From positions 62,001 through 126,000 of the forward strand of contig NZ_NWUO01000012.1 in the NCBI RefSeq assembly GCF_002895925.1: DNA of 64,000 bases, given 5' to 3'. This document shows, one piece after another, positions 48,589-61,800 of this stretch (positions within the stretch are counted from its first letter, which is position 1; each line of letters starts with the position of its first letter). The notes beneath the pieces were generated by a model. The model made no database searches. It was not told the DNA's origin and saw nothing but the letters and a program-made list of their open reading frames with translations. The position numbers and the translations under genes are program-made. This DNA is from Mixta theicola (GTDB lineage Bacteria; Pseudomonadota; Gammaproteobacteria; Enterobacterales; Enterobacteriaceae).

Positions 48589-51024
48589 ATGAGTATTTCA
48601 GCCGCAGCGGGAGCGTCTTACAGCAGGCAGCTGCATAAATTTGGCGGCAGTAGCCTTGCCGATGTTAGCTGTTATCAGCGTGTCGCGGGCATTATGGCCG
48701 ATTACAGTCAGCCGGGCGATTTAATGGTGGTCTCTGCCGCCGGCAGTACTACTAACCAGCTTATTAGCTGGCTGAAGCTCAGCCAGACCGATCGCTTATC
48801 GGCCCATCAGGTGCAGCAGAGCCTGCGTCGGTATCAGTCCGATCTGATTAACGGTCTGTTGTCGCCGGAGTTGGCTCAGCCGTTGCTGAGCCGCTTTATT
48901 CAGGATCTGGAGCGTCTGGCCGGGCTGCTGGATGAAAAAATTACCGACGCCGCGTATGCCGAGGTGGTCGGACACGGAGAGATCTGGTCGGCACGGCTGA
49001 TGGCGGCGGTGTTGCAGCAGCGTGATTTGGCAGCGTGCTGGCTGGACGCCCGCGAATTTCTACGCGCCGAGCGCGCGGCGCAGCCGCAGGTTGACGAGGG
49101 GAAATCCTGGCCGCTGTTGCAGCAGCTAATAGCGCAGCACGCGCATCAGCGTCTGGTGGTAACCGGTTTTATCTGTCGCAATGACGCCGGCGAAACCGTT
49201 CTGTTGGGACGCAATGGTTCTGACTATTCCGCGACGCAAATCGGTGCGCTGGCGGGCGTAAGCCGCGTTACCATCTGGAGTGATGTCGCCGGGGTTTACA
49301 GCGCCGATCCGCGTAAAGTAAAAGATGCCTGTCTGCTGCCGCTGCTGCGGCTGGATGAAGCCAGCGAGCTGGCGCGTCTGGCGGCGCCGGTATTGCATGC
49401 CCGCACGCTGCAGCCGGTTTCCAACAGCGATATTGATTTACAGCTGCGCTGCAGCTACCAGCCGGAGCAGGGATCGACGCGAATTGAGCGCGTGCTGGCT
49501 TCCGGTACCGGCGCGCGTATCGTTACCAGCCATGATGATGTTTGCCTGATCGATATTGAAGTCTCTGCGCAGCACGATTTCGCCGCGCTGCATAAAGAGG
49601 TCGATCATCTGCTGAAACGTGCGCAGCTTCGTCCGCTGGCGATGGGCATTCATAGCGATCGTAACCTGCTGCAGCTCTGCTATACCTCCGAAGTGGTCAA
49701 CAGCGTTTTTGAACTGTTGCAGAATGCTGGCCTGCCGGGCCATTTACAGCTGCGGGAAGGGCTGGCGCTGGTGGCGCTGGTCGGGGCAGGCGTAAGCCGC
49801 AACCCGCTGCACAGCCATCGTTTTTGGCAGCAGATCCACGATTATCCGGTAGAGTTTATCTGGCAGTCGGAAGATAAAATCAGCCTGGTGGCGGTGCTGC
49901 GCGTTGGCCCGACGGAACATTTAGTTCAGGGGCTTCATCAGTCGCTGTTCCGCGCGGAAAAACGTATCGGCCTGATGCTGTTTGGCAAAGGAAATATCGG
50001 TTCGCGCTGGCTGGAGCTGTTTGCCCGCGAACAGAAAAATCTGTCAGCGCGCACCGGTTTTGAATTTGTGCTGGCGGGGGTGGTGGACAGCCGCCGCAGC
50101 CTGCTGAGCTATGAAGGGCTGGATGCCAGCCGTGCGCTGGCCTTCTTTGAAGATGAAGCGGTTGCGCAGGATGAAGAGTCACTATTTCTGTGGATGCGGG
50201 CGCATCCTTATGATGATCTGGTGGTGCTGGATGTGACCGCCAGTGAAGCGCTGGCTGAACAATATCTGGATTTCGCCAGCCACGGTTTTCATGTGATTAG
50301 CGCTAATAAAGTTGCTGGCGCATCAGGCAGCTATCAGTGGCGACAGATCCGTGACGCGTTTGCGAAAACCGGACGCCACTGGCTGTATAACGCCACGGTA
50401 GGCGCGGGGCTGCCGGTCAACCATACGGTGCGCGATTTACGTGAAAGCGGCGACAGCATTCTGTCAATCAGCGGGATTTTCTCCGGCACGCTCTCCTGGC
50501 TGTTCCTGCAGTTTGACGGTACGGTGCCGTTTAGCGAACTGGTCGATCAGGCCTGGCAGCAGGGATTAACCGAGCCGGACCCGCGTGTTGATCTTTCCGG
50601 TCAGGATGTGATGCGCAAGCTGGTTATTCTGGCGCGTGAAGCGGGCTACGATATTGAACCGGATCAGGTTCGCGTCGAGTCGCTGGTGCCGGCAGGCTGT
50701 GAAAATGGCTCGGTTGATCACTTCTTCGAGAACAGCGACGCGCTCAACGAACAGATGCTACAGCGTCTGGAAGCGGCGCAGGAAATGGGGCTGGTATTGC
50801 GCTACGTCGCGCGTTTTGATGCTAACGGCAAGGCGCGCGTCGGCATTGAGGCGGTGCGTCCTGAGCATCCGCTGGCGGCGCTGCTGCCGTGCGATAACGT
50901 GTTTGCCATTGAAAGCCGCTGGTATCGTGATAACCCACTGGTTATTCGCGGGCCGGGGGCGGGGCGCGACGTAACCGCTGGCGCAATTCAGTCCGATATT
51001 AATCGGCTGGCGCAGCTGCTGTAG
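48589..51024 (+). CDS. metL: Bifunctional aspartokinase II / homoserine dehydrogenase II
   Basis: 811 residues. The N-terminal kinase domain starts HKFGGSSLADVSCYQRV and includes LLGRNGSDYSATQIGALAG; a central regulatory region follows; the C-terminal dehydrogenase starts at LMLFGKGNIGSRWLELF (about residue 460) with ATVGAGLPVNHTVRDL. It catalyses the first and third steps from aspartate to homoserine, for methionine. Start GAGGATTAAGAAATG places its ribosome-binding site at the metB stop. Confidence 0.97.
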   Translation: MSISAAAGASYSRQLHKFGGSSLADVSCYQRVAGIMADYSQPGDLMVVSAAGSTTNQLISWLKLSQTDRLSAHQVQQSLRRYQSDLINGLLSPELAQPLLSRFIQDLERLAGLLDEKITDAAYAEVVGHGEIWSARLMAAVLQQRDLAACWLDAREFLRAERAAQPQVDEGKSWPLLQQLIAQHAHQRLVVTGFICRNDAGETVLLGRNGSDYSATQIGALAGVSRVTIWSDVAGVYSADPRKVKDACLLPLLRLDEASELARLAAPVLHARTLQPVSNSDIDLQLRCSYQPEQGSTRIERVLASGTGARIVTSHDDVCLIDIEVSAQHDFAALHKEVDHLLKRAQLRPLAMGIHSDRNLLQLCYTSEVVNSVFELLQNAGLPGHLQLREGLALVALVGAGVSRNPLHSHRFWQQIHDYPVEFIWQSEDKISLVAVLRVGPTEHLVQGLHQSLFRAEKRIGLMLFGKGNIGSRWLELFAREQKNLSARTGFEFVLAGVVDSRRSLLSYEGLDASRALAFFEDEAVAQDEESLFLWMRAHPYDDLVVLDVTASEALAEQYLDFASHGFHVISANKVAGASGSYQWRQIRDAFAKTGRHWLYNATVGAGLPVNHTVRDLRESGDSILSISGIFSGTLSWLFLQFDGTVPFSELVDQAWQQGLTEPDPRVDLSGQDVMRKLVILAREAGYDIEPDQVRVESLVPAGCENGSVDHFFENSDALNEQMLQRLEAAQEMGLVLRYVARFDANGKARVGIEAVRPEHPLAALLPCDNVFAIESRWYRDNPLVIRGPGAGRDVTAGAIQSDINRLAQLL

Positions 51025-52548
<1,524 letters not shown>

Positions 52549-52577
52549 TAACCTGTTAACTGTCAAAAATAAAATTT

Positions 52578-52610
52578 AAAGGCGCATGCCCGAAAGGACA
52601 TGCGCCTTTT
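52578..52610. terminator. Bidirectional terminator between metF and ppc
   Basis: A perfect 11-bp stem (AAAGGCGCATG pairing with CATGCGCCTTT) with a 10-base loop and A/T runs at the ends lies between the convergent stops. Confidence 0.85.
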
Positions 52611-52620
52611 GCTGCATCAA

Positions 52621-55272
52621 TTAACCTGTGTTACGCATGCCCGCCGCTACGCCAGCAATGGTTACCATCAGCGCCTGCTCAACGCAGGGATCCGGCTCTT
52701 CTCCTTTGGCCTCCTGCGCACGCGAACGGTGCAGCAGTTCAGCCTGCAGAACGTTAAGCGGATCGGTATAGACGTTGCGTAGGGCAATCGATTCTGCGAT
52801 CCACGGCTCATCGGCCATCAGGTGTGCATCGTTGGCGATGGTGAGCACCGCTTTAATATCTGCGGACAGCCGATCGCGCAGCTGTTTGCCCAGCGGCCAC
52901 AGAGAAGTCTCTACCAGACGCTGATCGTAATATTCCGCCAGCCACAGGTCGGCCTTCGAGAAAACCATTTCCAGCATACCGAGGCGGGTAGAGAAGAAAG
53001 GCCAGTCGTGGCACATCGCTTCCAGCTGATCCCGATGGCCTTCATCCATTGCCTGCTGTAGCGCCGCGCCAGCGCCCAGCCAGGCGGGCAGCATCAGACG
53101 GTTTTGCGTCCAGGCGAAAATCCACGGGATGGCGCGCAGTGATTCAACGCCGCCGCTTGGACGACGTTTGGCGGGACGCGATCCCAGCGGCAGTTTGCCT
53201 AATTCCAGCTCCGGCGTGGCGGAGCGGAAATAGGGCACGAAGTCAGGATTTTCACGAACGTAACCGCGATAGATGGCGCAAGAGGTTTCAGAAAGCTGAT
53301 TCATAATGTCGCGCCATTCGCTTTTAGGCTCCGGCGGCGGCAACAGGTTAGCTTCGAGGATAGCGCTGGTATAAAGCGACAGGCTGGCCACGGCCACTTC
53401 CGGCAGGCCGTACTTAAAGCGAATCATTTCGCCCTGTTCGGTCACGCGCAGGCCGCCTTTCAGGCTGCCCGGCGGCTGGGAAAGCAGTGCCGCCTGCGCC
53501 GGTGCGCCGCCGCGTCCAATAGTACCGCCGCGGCCATGAAACAGCGTCAGGGAAATACCCGCTTTTTCGCAGGTTTTAATCAAGGCGTCCTGAGCCTGGT
53601 ATTGCGCCCAGGAAGCGGCCATTACGCCAGCATCTTTAGCCGAGTCGGAATAGCCGATCATGACCATCTGCTTGCCCTGGATAAAGCCGCGATACCAGTC
53701 GATGTTCAGCAGCTGCGACATGACATCATTGGCGTTATTTAAATCGTCCAGGGTTTCAAACAGCGGCGCGACCGGCAGCGCAAAAGGAATACCGGCTTCT
53801 TTCAGCAGCAGATGAACCGCCAGCACGTCGGAAGGCGTTTTCGCCATGGAAATCACATAGGCGGCAATCGATCCGCGCGGCGCTTCCGCCGCTACGCGGC
53901 AGGTTTCCAGCACTTCACGCGTCTCTTCGCTCGGCTCCCACTGACGCGGCAGCAGCGGACGTTTTGAGTTCAGTTCCCGGATCAGAAATGCCTGTTTATC
54001 CGCTTCGGACCAGCTTTCATAATCACCGAGGCCGAGGTAACGCGTAACTTCCGCCAGCGCTTCCGTATGGCGCGTGCTTTCCTGACGCAGATCGATACGT
54101 ACCAGCGGAACGCCGAAACATTTTACCCGGCGCAGCGTATCAAGCAGCTGTCCGTTGGCGATAATTCCCATGCCGCACGCCTGGAGAGATTGATAGCAGG
54201 CGTACAGCGGCTCCCAGAGCTGATCGTTTGAAATAAGCAACCCTTCCGGATGCGGCAGGCGATCGCCCTTCAGACGGCGCTCCAGGTAATTTTGCGTGGT
54301 CATCAGCTGTAGGCGCAGCCGTTTAAGAATGACGCGGTAGGGTTCAAGCGCCTGCGGATCGCCGCACAGAACGCGCAGCTCCTCGGTGCATTCCGACATC
54401 GACAGCTCGGAAACCAGTACGCCAACGTCGCGCAAAAACAGATCGGCGGCTTTCCAGCGGCTCAGCTGCATAACGTGGCGCGTAATGCTGGCGGTAACGT
54501 TGGGATTGCCGTCGCGGTCTCCTCCCATCCATGAGGTAAACTGTACCGGAACAAAATCCACCGGCAGCGTATAGCCGAAGGTCTCTTCGATCTGTTCGTT
54601 CAGCTCGCGCAGGAAATTGGGCACGCCTTCCCACAGGCTGTTTTCCACCACTGCAAAGCCCCATTTGGCTTCATCAACGGGAGAAGGGCGATATTTACGG
54701 ATTTCATCGGTATGCCAGGCCTGAGCGACCAGCTGACGCAGGCGACGCATTATCTGGTTGCGGTCATAGTCAGAAATATCATTATGATCGAGCTGCTTTA
54801 AACAGGTATTTACCTCAACCAGCTTATGGATCAGCGTGCGGCGCGTAATTTCGGTAGGATGCGCGGTGAGCACCAGTTCCAGCGAAAGCGACTCTATCGC
54901 CTCACGAATATCCGCTTCGTTCAGGTTGGGCTGCTGCTTCAGACGCTCAAACGCTTTTTTCATCAGTTCCGGATGGTTAGCGCCTTCTCCGTGCGGAGAA
55001 ATGGTCTGGTATTGTTCAGCCACGTTAGTCAGGTTAAGGAACTGGCTAAAAGCGCGTGCTACCGGCAATAACTCGTCATTAGAGAGGTTCTGCAAGGTAG
55101 TTAACAGCTCCTGACGATGAGCATCATTTCCCGCACGGGATGACTTGGAGAGTTTGCGGATGGTTTCCACCCGATCAAGGATGTTTTCTCCCAGCGCATC
55201 CTTAATAGTATCCCCGAGCAGTTTGCCGAGCATACTGACATTACTTCGCATTGCGGAATATTGTTCGTTCAT
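52621..55272 (-). CDS. ppc: Phosphoenolpyruvate carboxylase
   Basis: 883 residues, equal to E. coli. Catalytic signatures are [14 protein letters not shown] (about residue 134), the mobile-loop [14 protein letters not shown] (about 580) and the C-terminal MRNTG. It carboxylates phosphoenolpyruvate to oxaloacetate, replenishing the TCA cycle, and is activated by acetyl-CoA and inhibited by aspartate. Monocistronic; in E. coli it has the same neighbour argE. Confidence 0.98.
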   Translation of the reverse strand: MNEQYSAMRSNVSMLGKLLGDTIKDALGENILDRVETIRKLSKSSRAGNDAHRQELLTTLQNLSNDELLPVARAFSQFLNLTNVAEQYQTISPHGEGANHPELMKKAFERLKQQPNLNEADIREAIESLSLELVLTAHPTEITRRTLIHKLVEVNTCLKQLDHNDISDYDRNQIMRRLRQLVAQAWHTDEIRKYRPSPVDEAKWGFAVVENSLWEGVPNFLRELNEQIEETFGYTLPVDFVPVQFTSWMGGDRDGNPNVTASITRHVMQLSRWKAADLFLRDVGVLVSELSMSECTEELRVLCGDPQALEPYRVILKRLRLQLMTTQNYLERRLKGDRLPHPEGLLISNDQLWEPLYACYQSLQACGMGIIANGQLLDTLRRVKCFGVPLVRIDLRQESTRHTEALAEVTRYLGLGDYESWSEADKQAFLIRELNSKRPLLPRQWEPSEETREVLETCRVAAEAPRGSIAAYVISMAKTPSDVLAVHLLLKEAGIPFALPVAPLFETLDDLNNANDVMSQLLNIDWYRGFIQGKQMVMIGYSDSAKDAGVMAASWAQYQAQDALIKTCEKAGISLTLFHGRGGTIGRGGAPAQAALLSQPPGSLKGGLRVTEQGEMIRFKYGLPEVAVASLSLYTSAILEANLLPPPEPKSEWRDIMNQLSETSCAIYRGYVRENPDFVPYFRSATPELELGKLPLGSRPAKRRPSGGVESLRAIPWIFAWTQNRLMLPAWLGAGAALQQAMDEGHRDQLEAMCHDWPFFSTRLGMLEMVFSKADLWLAEYYDQRLVETSLWPLGKQLRDRLSADIKAVLTIANDAHLMADEPWIAESIALRNVYTDPLNVLQAELLHRSRAQEAKGEEPDPCVEQALMVTIAGVAAGMRNTG

Positions 55273-55515
55273 ATGACCCCTGACACCCTTCTTGTCTTTT
55301 AATTTTTACCCTTGCGGGTATAACGCCGCCTTTTATCTAGCCATGTAACTTACCGTTCGTCAATTGCGTAAAACGAGCCGCGTAATGTGGGTAAATATTG
55401 GTAATTTAAGAAATTTAACAATGACGAAGTGGGATAAGTTATTCTTATCGGCAAAGTTGAAACTTTGCAGGAGCAATTTACCGGTTTAGCAGTGAATTGC
55501 CCCAAATGATGCCTG

Positions 55516-56664
55516 TCAGTGACAGAAATGGTTAACCATTTGGCCGATCAGCTCACGCGTCGGCCTGATAAAAGCCATATCAATAAATTCATCCGGCTGA
55601 TGCGCCTGATTAATCGATCCCGGCCCTAATACCAGCGTTGGACACAGCTGCTGAATAAAAGGTGCTTCGGTACAGTAGTTCACGACCTCCGTTGGCGTAC
55701 CAAGCAGCTTTTCCACCACCTGAACCAGCTGATGCTCACGCGGGCATTCGTAGCCTGGGATCGGCGGATGAAGTTCGGCAACCGTTAAACGGCCTGGCCA
55801 GCGCACGCTAACCGGGGCCAGCGCCTCATTCAACAGTTCGTCCAGATCGGCCAGCGTCAGGCCCGGCAGCGGACGAATATCCATATGTAATTCGCAGCAG
55901 GCGCAAATACGGTTTGCCGCATCGCCGCCGTGGATGTGACCGAAATTCATGGTGGGCCAGGGGATGGCGAAGCCGTCGTGGTGATAGCGCTCTTTTAGCG
56001 TATTACGCAGCTGCATCAAATGTCCGATAGCCTCGTGCATCAGTTCAATGGCGTTGACGCCGCGCGCCGGATCGCTGGAGTGGCCCGATTGCCCCTCTAC
56101 GCGAATTGCATTAGATAAATGGCCTTTATGCGCGCGCACCGGTTTCAGCGAGGTTGGCTCACCGATAATCGCGCAGTCGGGACGCAGCGTAGCGGTTTCG
56201 GCAAAGTATTTGGCGCCCGCCATCGTGGTTTCTTCATCCGCCGTGGCGAGAATATAGAGCGGCTTTTGGAACGTGTTGATATCGGTATCACGGAGCGTAT
56301 CAAGAATAAAGGCGAAGAAGCCTTTCATATCCGCCGTGCCGAGGCCGTACAGCTTGTTGTCATGCTCGGCCAGCGTAAAAGGATCGCGTGTCCAGCGGCC
56401 ATCATCAAAGGGAACCGTATCGGTATGCCCAGCCAGCAGCAGGCCGCCTGTGCCTTCACCGCTTTTAGCCAGCATATTGAATTTATGCCGCGTACCCGGT
56501 ACCGGCTGGACTTCCACGCTGAACCCTAAATCACGAAACCAGCCGGCCAGCAGAGTGATTAAACTTTCATTGCTCTGATCGAGTGCGCTATCGGTGGCGC
56601 TGATGGATGGCGTGGCTATCAGCTGGCGGTAAAGTTCGATAAAAGGCGGTAATTTTGTCTTCAC
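55516..56664 (-). CDS. argE: Acetylornithine deacetylase
   Basis: 382 residues, M20 metallopeptidase family. Metal ligands lie in [14 protein letters not shown] and [12 protein letters not shown]; the catalytic glutamate is in [12 protein letters not shown]; the dimerisation lid is between about 180 and 290. It removes acetate from N-acetylornithine in the linear arginine pathway. It is divergent from argCBGH, sharing a 177-bp control region. Confidence 0.96.
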   Translation of the reverse strand: MKTKLPPFIELYRQLIATPSISATDSALDQSNESLITLLAGWFRDLGFSVEVQPVPGTRHKFNMLAKSGEGTGGLLLAGHTDTVPFDDGRWTRDPFTLAEHDNKLYGLGTADMKGFFAFILDTLRDTDINTFQKPLYILATADEETTMAGAKYFAETATLRPDCAIIGEPTSLKPVRAHKGHLSNAIRVEGQSGHSSDPARGVNAIELMHEAIGHLMQLRNTLKERYHHDGFAIPWPTMNFGHIHGGDAANRICACCELHMDIRPLPGLTLADLDELLNEALAPVSVRWPGRLTVAELHPPIPGYECPREHQLVQVVEKLLGTPTEVVNYCTEAPFIQQLCPTLVLGPGSINQAHQPDEFIDMAFIRPTRELIGQMVNHFCH

Positions 56665-56687
56665 TGTTGACGGTCCTTGAGTTAGGA

Positions 56688-56726
56688 TGTATCAATATTC
56701 ATGCATTAATAGTGAATAAAAATACA
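56688..56726. promoter_or_regulatory. Candidate ARG boxes between argE and argC
   Basis: Two 14-bp matches to the ArgR consensus TGAATWWWWATTCA: TGTATCAATATTCA (12/14) at 56688-56701 and TGAATAAAAATACA (13/14) at 56713-56726. Their centres are 25 bp apart, a little more than the usual 21, so one may be shifted or there may be an overlapping third box. Confidence 0.65.
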
Positions 56727-56841
56727 GTAACGTTCGCGGGATGGGAAATGAATTTACCCGCTGACTGACGTTAAACTTCATGGGCGCGCGGCGACACGGC
56801 TGCACACCGGATCTGAATGACTGTAAAAGGTATACAGCCTG

Positions 56842-57846
56842 ATGTTGAATACGCTGATTGTAGGTGCCAGTGGCTATGCTGGCGTTGAGCTGGCGACCTT
56901 CCTGAATCGTCACCCGCATATGAACATAACCGCTTTAGCGGTTTCAGCGCAAAGCCCGGATGCCGGAAAACGTCTTTCCGATCTGCATCCGCAGCTAAAA
57001 GGGATCCTCGATCTACCGTTGGAGCCGCTGAGCGATGTCTCAGCCTGGGCCGACAAGGTGGATGTGGTGTTTCTCGCGACCGCCCATGAAGTCAGTCACG
57101 ATCTGGCCCCGCAATTTCTGGCGGCGGGCTGCGTAGTGTTCGACCTCTCCGGCGCGTTCCGTGTGAATGATGCCGATTTTTATACGCGCTATTACGGTTT
57201 TACCCATCAGCATGCGGCGTGGCTGGAAAAGGCAGTTTACGGCCTGGCGGAGTGGCAGCATGACGCTATCAAAGAGGCGCAGCTGATCGCAGTGCCTGGC
57301 TGCTATCCAACCGCTGCGCAGCTGGCGCTGAAGCCGTTAATCGCGTCGGGATTGCTGAATAACGCGCAGTGGCCGGTGATTAACGCCACCAGTGGCGTTA
57401 GCGGCGCCGGACGTAAAGCAAGCCTCAGTAACAGCTTCTGTGAAGTCAGCCTGCAGCCTTACGGCATTTTTAATCATCGCCATCATCCTGAAATCGTCGC
57501 GCATCTTGGCGTGCCGGTTATTTTTACTCCGCATCTCGGCAATTTCCCGCGCGGCATTCTTGCCACGATTACCTGTCGCCTGCAGCCGGGCGTAAGTCGC
57601 GAAGATATTGCCGAAGCTTTTCATAATGCATATCAGGATAAGCCGCTGGTGCGTATCTATGAGCAGGGCGTGCCGGCGCTGAAATCGGTCGTTGGTCTGC
57701 CGTTCTGCGATATTGGCTTCGCCGTGCAGGACGAGCATCTGATTGTGGTCGCAGCGGAAGATAATCTGTTGAAGGGCGCGGCCTCGCAGGCGGTGCAGTG
57801 TCTCAATATTCGTTTTGGTTTCCCGGAAACCCAGTCACTTATTTAA
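56842..57846 (+). CDS. argC: N-acetyl-gamma-glutamyl-phosphate reductase
   Basis: 334 residues. The N-terminal NADP fold is [17 protein letters not shown]; the catalytic cysteine is in [16 protein letters not shown]; the dimer/active-site segment is [14 protein letters not shown]. It reduces the acyl phosphate made by ArgB. First gene of argCBGH; AGG-like GTAAAAGGTATACAG before the ATG. argB starts 14 bp after its stop. Confidence 0.97.
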   Translation: MLNTLIVGASGYAGVELATFLNRHPHMNITALAVSAQSPDAGKRLSDLHPQLKGILDLPLEPLSDVSAWADKVDVVFLATAHEVSHDLAPQFLAAGCVVFDLSGAFRVNDADFYTRYYGFTHQHAAWLEKAVYGLAEWQHDAIKEAQLIAVPGCYPTAAQLALKPLIASGLLNNAQWPVINATSGVSGAGRKASLSNSFCEVSLQPYGIFNHRHHPEIVAHLGVPVIFTPHLGNFPRGILATITCRLQPGVSREDIAEAFHNAYQDKPLVRIYEQGVPALKSVVGLPFCDIGFAVQDEHLIVVAAEDNLLKGAASQAVQCLNIRFGFPETQSLI

Positions 57847-57859
57847 GCGGATAAATATT

Positions 57860-58636
57860 ATGGCGACTCCATTAATTATTAAACTGGGCGGCGTGCTGCT
57901 GGATAGCGAAGAAGCGCTGGCGCGTCTGTTTACGGCGCTGGTGACTTACCGGGAGGCGCATCAGCGTCCTTTGCTGATCGTTCACGGCGGCGGCTGCCTC
58001 GTTGATGAACTGATGAAAAAGCTGGCGCTGCCGGTGCAAAAGAAAAATGGCCTGCGCGTCACGCCCGCCGATCAGATCGATATTATTACCGGTGCGCTGG
58101 CGGGAACCGCGAACAAAACCCTGCTGGCGTGGGCAAAGAAACATCATATTCAGGCGGTTGGCCTCTGTCTGGGCGATGGCGGCATGGCGAACGTTGCCCA
58201 GTTTGATGAAGAACTGGGCCATGTCGGTAACGCGCTGCCGGGCTCACCGGCATTGCTGAATACGCTGTTGCAGGCGGGCTATATGCCAATTATCAGCTCA
58301 ATCGGCATAACGGAAGAGGGCCAGTTAATGAACGTTAACGCCGATCGGGCGGCAACGGCGCTGGCGGCAACGCTGGGCGCAGACCTGATTTTACTTTCTG
58401 ACGTCAGCGGTATTCTTGATGGCAAGGGCCAGCGGATTGCTGAAATGACGACGGCGAAAGCGGAACAGCTGATCGCGCAGGGCATTATTACCGACGGCAT
58501 GATTGTAAAAGTCCATGCGGCTCTGGATGCGGCACGTACGCTGGGCCGTCCGGTCGATATCGCCAGCTGGCGTCATGCTGAGCAACTGCCCTCTCTGTTT
58601 AACGGCGTGTCTATTGGCACCCGGATCCACGCATAA
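57860..58636 (+). CDS. argB: Acetylglutamate kinase
   Basis: 258 residues from [20 protein letters not shown]; an earlier in-frame ATG lies inside argC and is not conserved. Substrate loops [14 protein letters not shown] and [13 protein letters not shown], and the ATP site [19 protein letters not shown], are intact. It is the short, arginine-insensitive E. coli type without an N-terminal hook. Second gene of argCBGH. Confidence 0.97.
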   Translation: MATPLIIKLGGVLLDSEEALARLFTALVTYREAHQRPLLIVHGGGCLVDELMKKLALPVQKKNGLRVTPADQIDIITGALAGTANKTLLAWAKKHHIQAVGLCLGDGGMANVAQFDEELGHVGNALPGSPALLNTLLQAGYMPIISSIGITEEGQLMNVNADRAATALAATLGADLILLSDVSGILDGKGQRIAEMTTAKAEQLIAQGIITDGMIVKVHAALDAARTLGRPVDIASWRHAEQLPSLFNGVSIGTRIHA

Positions 58637-58662
58637 AGCAAAAAACATTCAAGGATTAAGAC

Positions 58663-59874
58663 ATGCAAAATCAAGGCATCAAAAAAATCGTTCTGGCTTA
58701 CTCTGGTGGCCTGGATACCTCTGCCATTATTCCGTGGCTGAAAGAGAATTACGGCTGTGAAGTGGTCGCCTTTGTGGCGGACATTGGCCAGGATCGTGAA
58801 GATTTAGTGGGCGTGGAGAAGAAAGCGCTGCAGTCAGGTGCGTCAGAATGCCATGTTGCCGATCTGCGTGAAGAGTTTATTCGTGACTACGTTTATCCGG
58901 TGCTGCAAACCGGCGCGCTGTATGAAGGCAGCTATCTGCTGGGCACCTCCATGGCGCGTCCGATCATTGCGAAAGCACAGGTTGAGCTGGCGCTGAAAGT
59001 GGGTGCTGATGCTTTATGTCACGGCGCAACCGGTAAAGGTAACGATCAGGTTCGTTTTGAAACCACCTATACCGCGCTGGCCCCGCAGCTGAAAGTCGTC
59101 GCGCCGTGGCGTGAGTGGGATCTGCGCTCGCGTGAAGCGCTGCTTGATTACCTGAAAGAGCGCGATATTCCAACCACCGCGTCGCTGGAAAAAATCTACA
59201 GCCGCGATGAAAACGCCTGGCATATTTCTACCGAAGGCGGCGTGCTGGAAAGCCCGTGGAACGCACCGAATAAAGATTGCTGGGTCTGGACTGTCGATCC
59301 GCAGGAAGCACCGGATCAGCCGGAGCAGGTCACGGTAACGGTAGAAAAAGGCCGCGTCGTGGCGGTTAACGGCGAGCAGCTGAGCCCGTTCCAGTGCCTT
59401 GATAAACTGAATGCGCTGGGCGCGAAGCACGGCGTGGGCCGTATCGATATTGTAGAGAACCGTCTGGTCGGCATTAAGTCCCGCGGCTGCTATGAAACTC
59501 CCGGCGGCACCATTATGGTCAACGCACTGCGCGCCGTAGAACAGCTGGTACTGGATCGCGATAGCTTTAAATGGCGCGAGCAGCTGGGCCTGGAGATGTC
59601 ATACGTGGTTTATGACGGACGCTGGTTCGCCCCGCTGCGTAAATCTCTGCAGGCTGCCGCTGAGTCGCTGGCTACCGAAGTCAACGGCGAAGTTGTGCTG
59701 CAGCTTTATAAAGGTCAGGTTACGGCGATTCAGAAAAAATCAGCGAACAGCCTCTATTCTGAAGAATTCGCGACCTTTGGCGAAGATGAAGTTTACGATC
59801 ACAGCCATGCGGGCGGCTTTATCCGTCTGTTTTCACTCTCTTCACGCATCCGGGCGCTGAACGAGAAAAAATAA
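58663..59874 (+). CDS. argG: Argininosuccinate synthase (about 400-residue type)
   Basis: 403 residues. The ATP-pyrophosphatase loop is [17 protein letters not shown]; citrulline/aspartate sites are in [13 protein letters not shown] and SREALLDYL; ending [12 protein letters not shown]. coli ArgG is longer (447 residues), belongs to another subfamily and is encoded away from argCBH. Here the gene is in the operon, 26 bp after argB and 73 bp before argH, so the pathway's last three steps are co-expressed. This arrangement occurs in Serratia, Yersinia and Erwiniaceae, to my knowledge. Confidence 0.96.
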   Translation: MQNQGIKKIVLAYSGGLDTSAIIPWLKENYGCEVVAFVADIGQDREDLVGVEKKALQSGASECHVADLREEFIRDYVYPVLQTGALYEGSYLLGTSMARPIIAKAQVELALKVGADALCHGATGKGNDQVRFETTYTALAPQLKVVAPWREWDLRSREALLDYLKERDIPTTASLEKIYSRDENAWHISTEGGVLESPWNAPNKDCWVWTVDPQEAPDQPEQVTVTVEKGRVVAVNGEQLSPFQCLDKLNALGAKHGVGRIDIVENRLVGIKSRGCYETPGGTIMVNALRAVEQLVLDRDSFKWREQLGLEMSYVVYDGRWFAPLRKSLQAAAESLATEVNGEVVLQLYKGQVTAIQKKSANSLYSEEFATFGEDEVYDHSHAGGFIRLFSLSSRIRALNEKK

Positions 59875-59947
59875 GCGGGACGGCGGCGAACGCCCGATAA
59901 CAAGCCAGGCTGAGCCCTGCGCGCAACAGATTTCAGGAGCATTCAAA

Positions 59948-61321
59948 ATGGCACTATGGGGTGGACGGTTTACACAGGCGGCTGATGGACGGTTTAAACA
60001 GTTCAATGATTCGCTACGCTTTGATTATCGCCTGGCCGAGCAGGATATTACCGGCTCTGTTGCCTGGTCAAAAGCACTGGTGACCGTTAACGTATTAACT
60101 CAGGATGAGCAGCAGCAGCTGGAAGTTGCGCTGAATACGCTGCTGGAAGAAGTGCGTGCTAATCCGCAGCAGATTCTGCAAAGCGATGCTGAGGATATCC
60201 ATAGCTGGGTTGAAGGCCGTCTGATTGAAAAAGTGGGCGCATTGGGCAAAAAGCTGCATACCGGACGTAGCCGTAACGATCAGGTTGCGACCGATTTAAA
60301 GCTCTGGTGCAAAGAGCAGGTTTTGCTGCTGCTGAGCGCGGTGCGGGAACTGCAGCTGGCGTTAGTTGCGACCGCCGAAGCCAGTCAGGATGCGGTTATG
60401 CCGGGCTACACTCACCTGCAGCGCGCGCAGCCGGTTACCTTCGCTCACTGGTGTCTGGCCTACGTTGAGATGCTGGCGCGTGATGAGAGCCGTCTGCAGG
60501 ATACGCTGAAGCGTCTGGATGTTAGCCCGCTGGGCAGCGGCGCCCTGGCGGGAACCGCCTATGAAATAGATCGTGAGCAGCTGGCGGAATGGCTGGGATT
60601 CGCCAGCGCCACACGCAACAGCCTGGACAGCGTTTCCGATCGCGATCATGCGCTGGAGCTGCTTTCCGATGCGGCGATCGGGATGGTGCATCTGTCGCGT
60701 TTTGCTGAAGACCTGATCTTTTTTAATACCGGAGAAGCAAATTTTGTTGAGTTATCCGATCGGGTGACGTCCGGTTCATCGCTGATGCCGCAAAAGAAAA
60801 ATCCTGATGCGCTGGAGCTGATCCGTGGCAAGTGCGGCCGGGTACAGGGCGCGCTGACCGGTATGATGATGACGTTGAAAGGATTGCCGCTGGCCTACAA
60901 CAAAGATATGCAGGAAGACAAAGAAGGGCTGTTTGATGCGCTTGATACCTGGCTCGACTGTCTGCATATGTCGGTGCTGGTGCTGGATGGCATTCAGGTA
61001 AAACGCCCGCGCTGTCAGGAAGCGGCGGAGCAGGGCTATGCCAATGCCACCGAACTGGCGGACTATCTGGTCGCGAAAGGCGTACCTTTCCGTGAAGCAC
61101 ATCATATTGTGGGTGAAGCGGTGGTGGTGGCAATCGGTCAGGGCGTGGCGCTGGAAGCGTTGACGCTGGCGCAGCTGCAGCAGTTCAGCCCGATTATCGA
61201 ACAGGATGTTTACCCTGTACTTTCGCTGCAATCCTGCCTGGATAAGCGTAATGCCAAAGGCGGCGTCGCGCCGCAGCAAATAAAAATGGCCATCCAGCAG
61301 GCGAAACAACGCCTTAATTAA
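59948..61321 (+). CDS. argH: Argininosuccinate lyase
   Basis: 457 residues, matching E. coli. Fumarase/aspartase superfamily: [16 protein letters not shown] start, [16 protein letters not shown], the histidine region [13 protein letters not shown] and the signature [15 protein letters not shown]. It cleaves argininosuccinate to arginine and fumarate. TTTCAGGAGCATTCAAA provides the ribosome-binding site. Last gene of argCBGH. Confidence 0.98.
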   Translation: MALWGGRFTQAADGRFKQFNDSLRFDYRLAEQDITGSVAWSKALVTVNVLTQDEQQQLEVALNTLLEEVRANPQQILQSDAEDIHSWVEGRLIEKVGALGKKLHTGRSRNDQVATDLKLWCKEQVLLLLSAVRELQLALVATAEASQDAVMPGYTHLQRAQPVTFAHWCLAYVEMLARDESRLQDTLKRLDVSPLGSGALAGTAYEIDREQLAEWLGFASATRNSLDSVSDRDHALELLSDAAIGMVHLSRFAEDLIFFNTGEANFVELSDRVTSGSSLMPQKKNPDALELIRGKCGRVQGALTGMMMTLKGLPLAYNKDMQEDKEGLFDALDTWLDCLHMSVLVLDGIQVKRPRCQEAAEQGYANATELADYLVAKGVPFREAHHIVGEAVVVAIGQGVALEALTLAQLQQFSPIIEQDVYPVLSLQSCLDKRNAKGGVAPQQIKMAIQQAKQRLN

Positions 61322-61800
61322 CACAGTTCAGGATTAACAAGGAGAGAGAATAATTTCTCCTTGTTATATTATGATATTCTATTAATTAACCTGTCTAATT
61401 TTTATCATTTCTTGTAAGTGTTTATTTGATTTTTATTTTTCCTGATACTGAAAAATATCTTCTTATTTTATCCTGCTGCAATGTTACCCCTGAAACAGCT
61501 TTAAGAAGTTCTTCTGCCCTCGTTATTCCGTTTGTTAATCTGATAAAACTATTAATATTTAATATCATTGTCATGAAAAGCATTTGAATGTTTTTTTAAT
61601 GAGGTTTTTATCTTTGGCGGTAGGGAAGAGATTTTTTATTTTTCTCTGGTTTAAAATTAAATCCGCTGTTTTTGCTATTAAATTTAAATGGTTTTTTTTC
61701 AAAAAAATAACGAATCTTCTATGGTAGTATTTGGGGCGGCGTTAATATCTCTACGGGTAATAATGTATTGATAGCTTATAAAATATTGTAAGGGAAAAGT
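61322..61800. other. AT-rich gap upstream of the microcin-like genes
   Basis: 479 bp. It begins with a hairpin after argH and then becomes strongly AT-rich, unlike the flanking arg genes, which marks the left edge of the inserted segment. Only very short frames occur; one of 42 codons (61599-61727) is discussed in the findings. Promoter-like AT stretches near 61730-61790 could drive the first microcin-like gene. Confidence 0.6.
61336..61365 (+). terminator. Hairpin after argH
   Basis: A 10-bp perfect stem (AACAAGGAGA pairing with TCTCCTTGTT) with a 10-base loop, 15 bp after the argH stop, followed by an AT-rich but not T-only stretch. It is a plausible operon terminator. Confidence 0.6.

Noticed and set aside
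55451-55468. Short palindrome GCAAAGTTGAAACTTTGC upstream of ppc
   Set aside because: It may form a hairpin after argE but has no T-run and a minimal loop, so it is not called a terminator.
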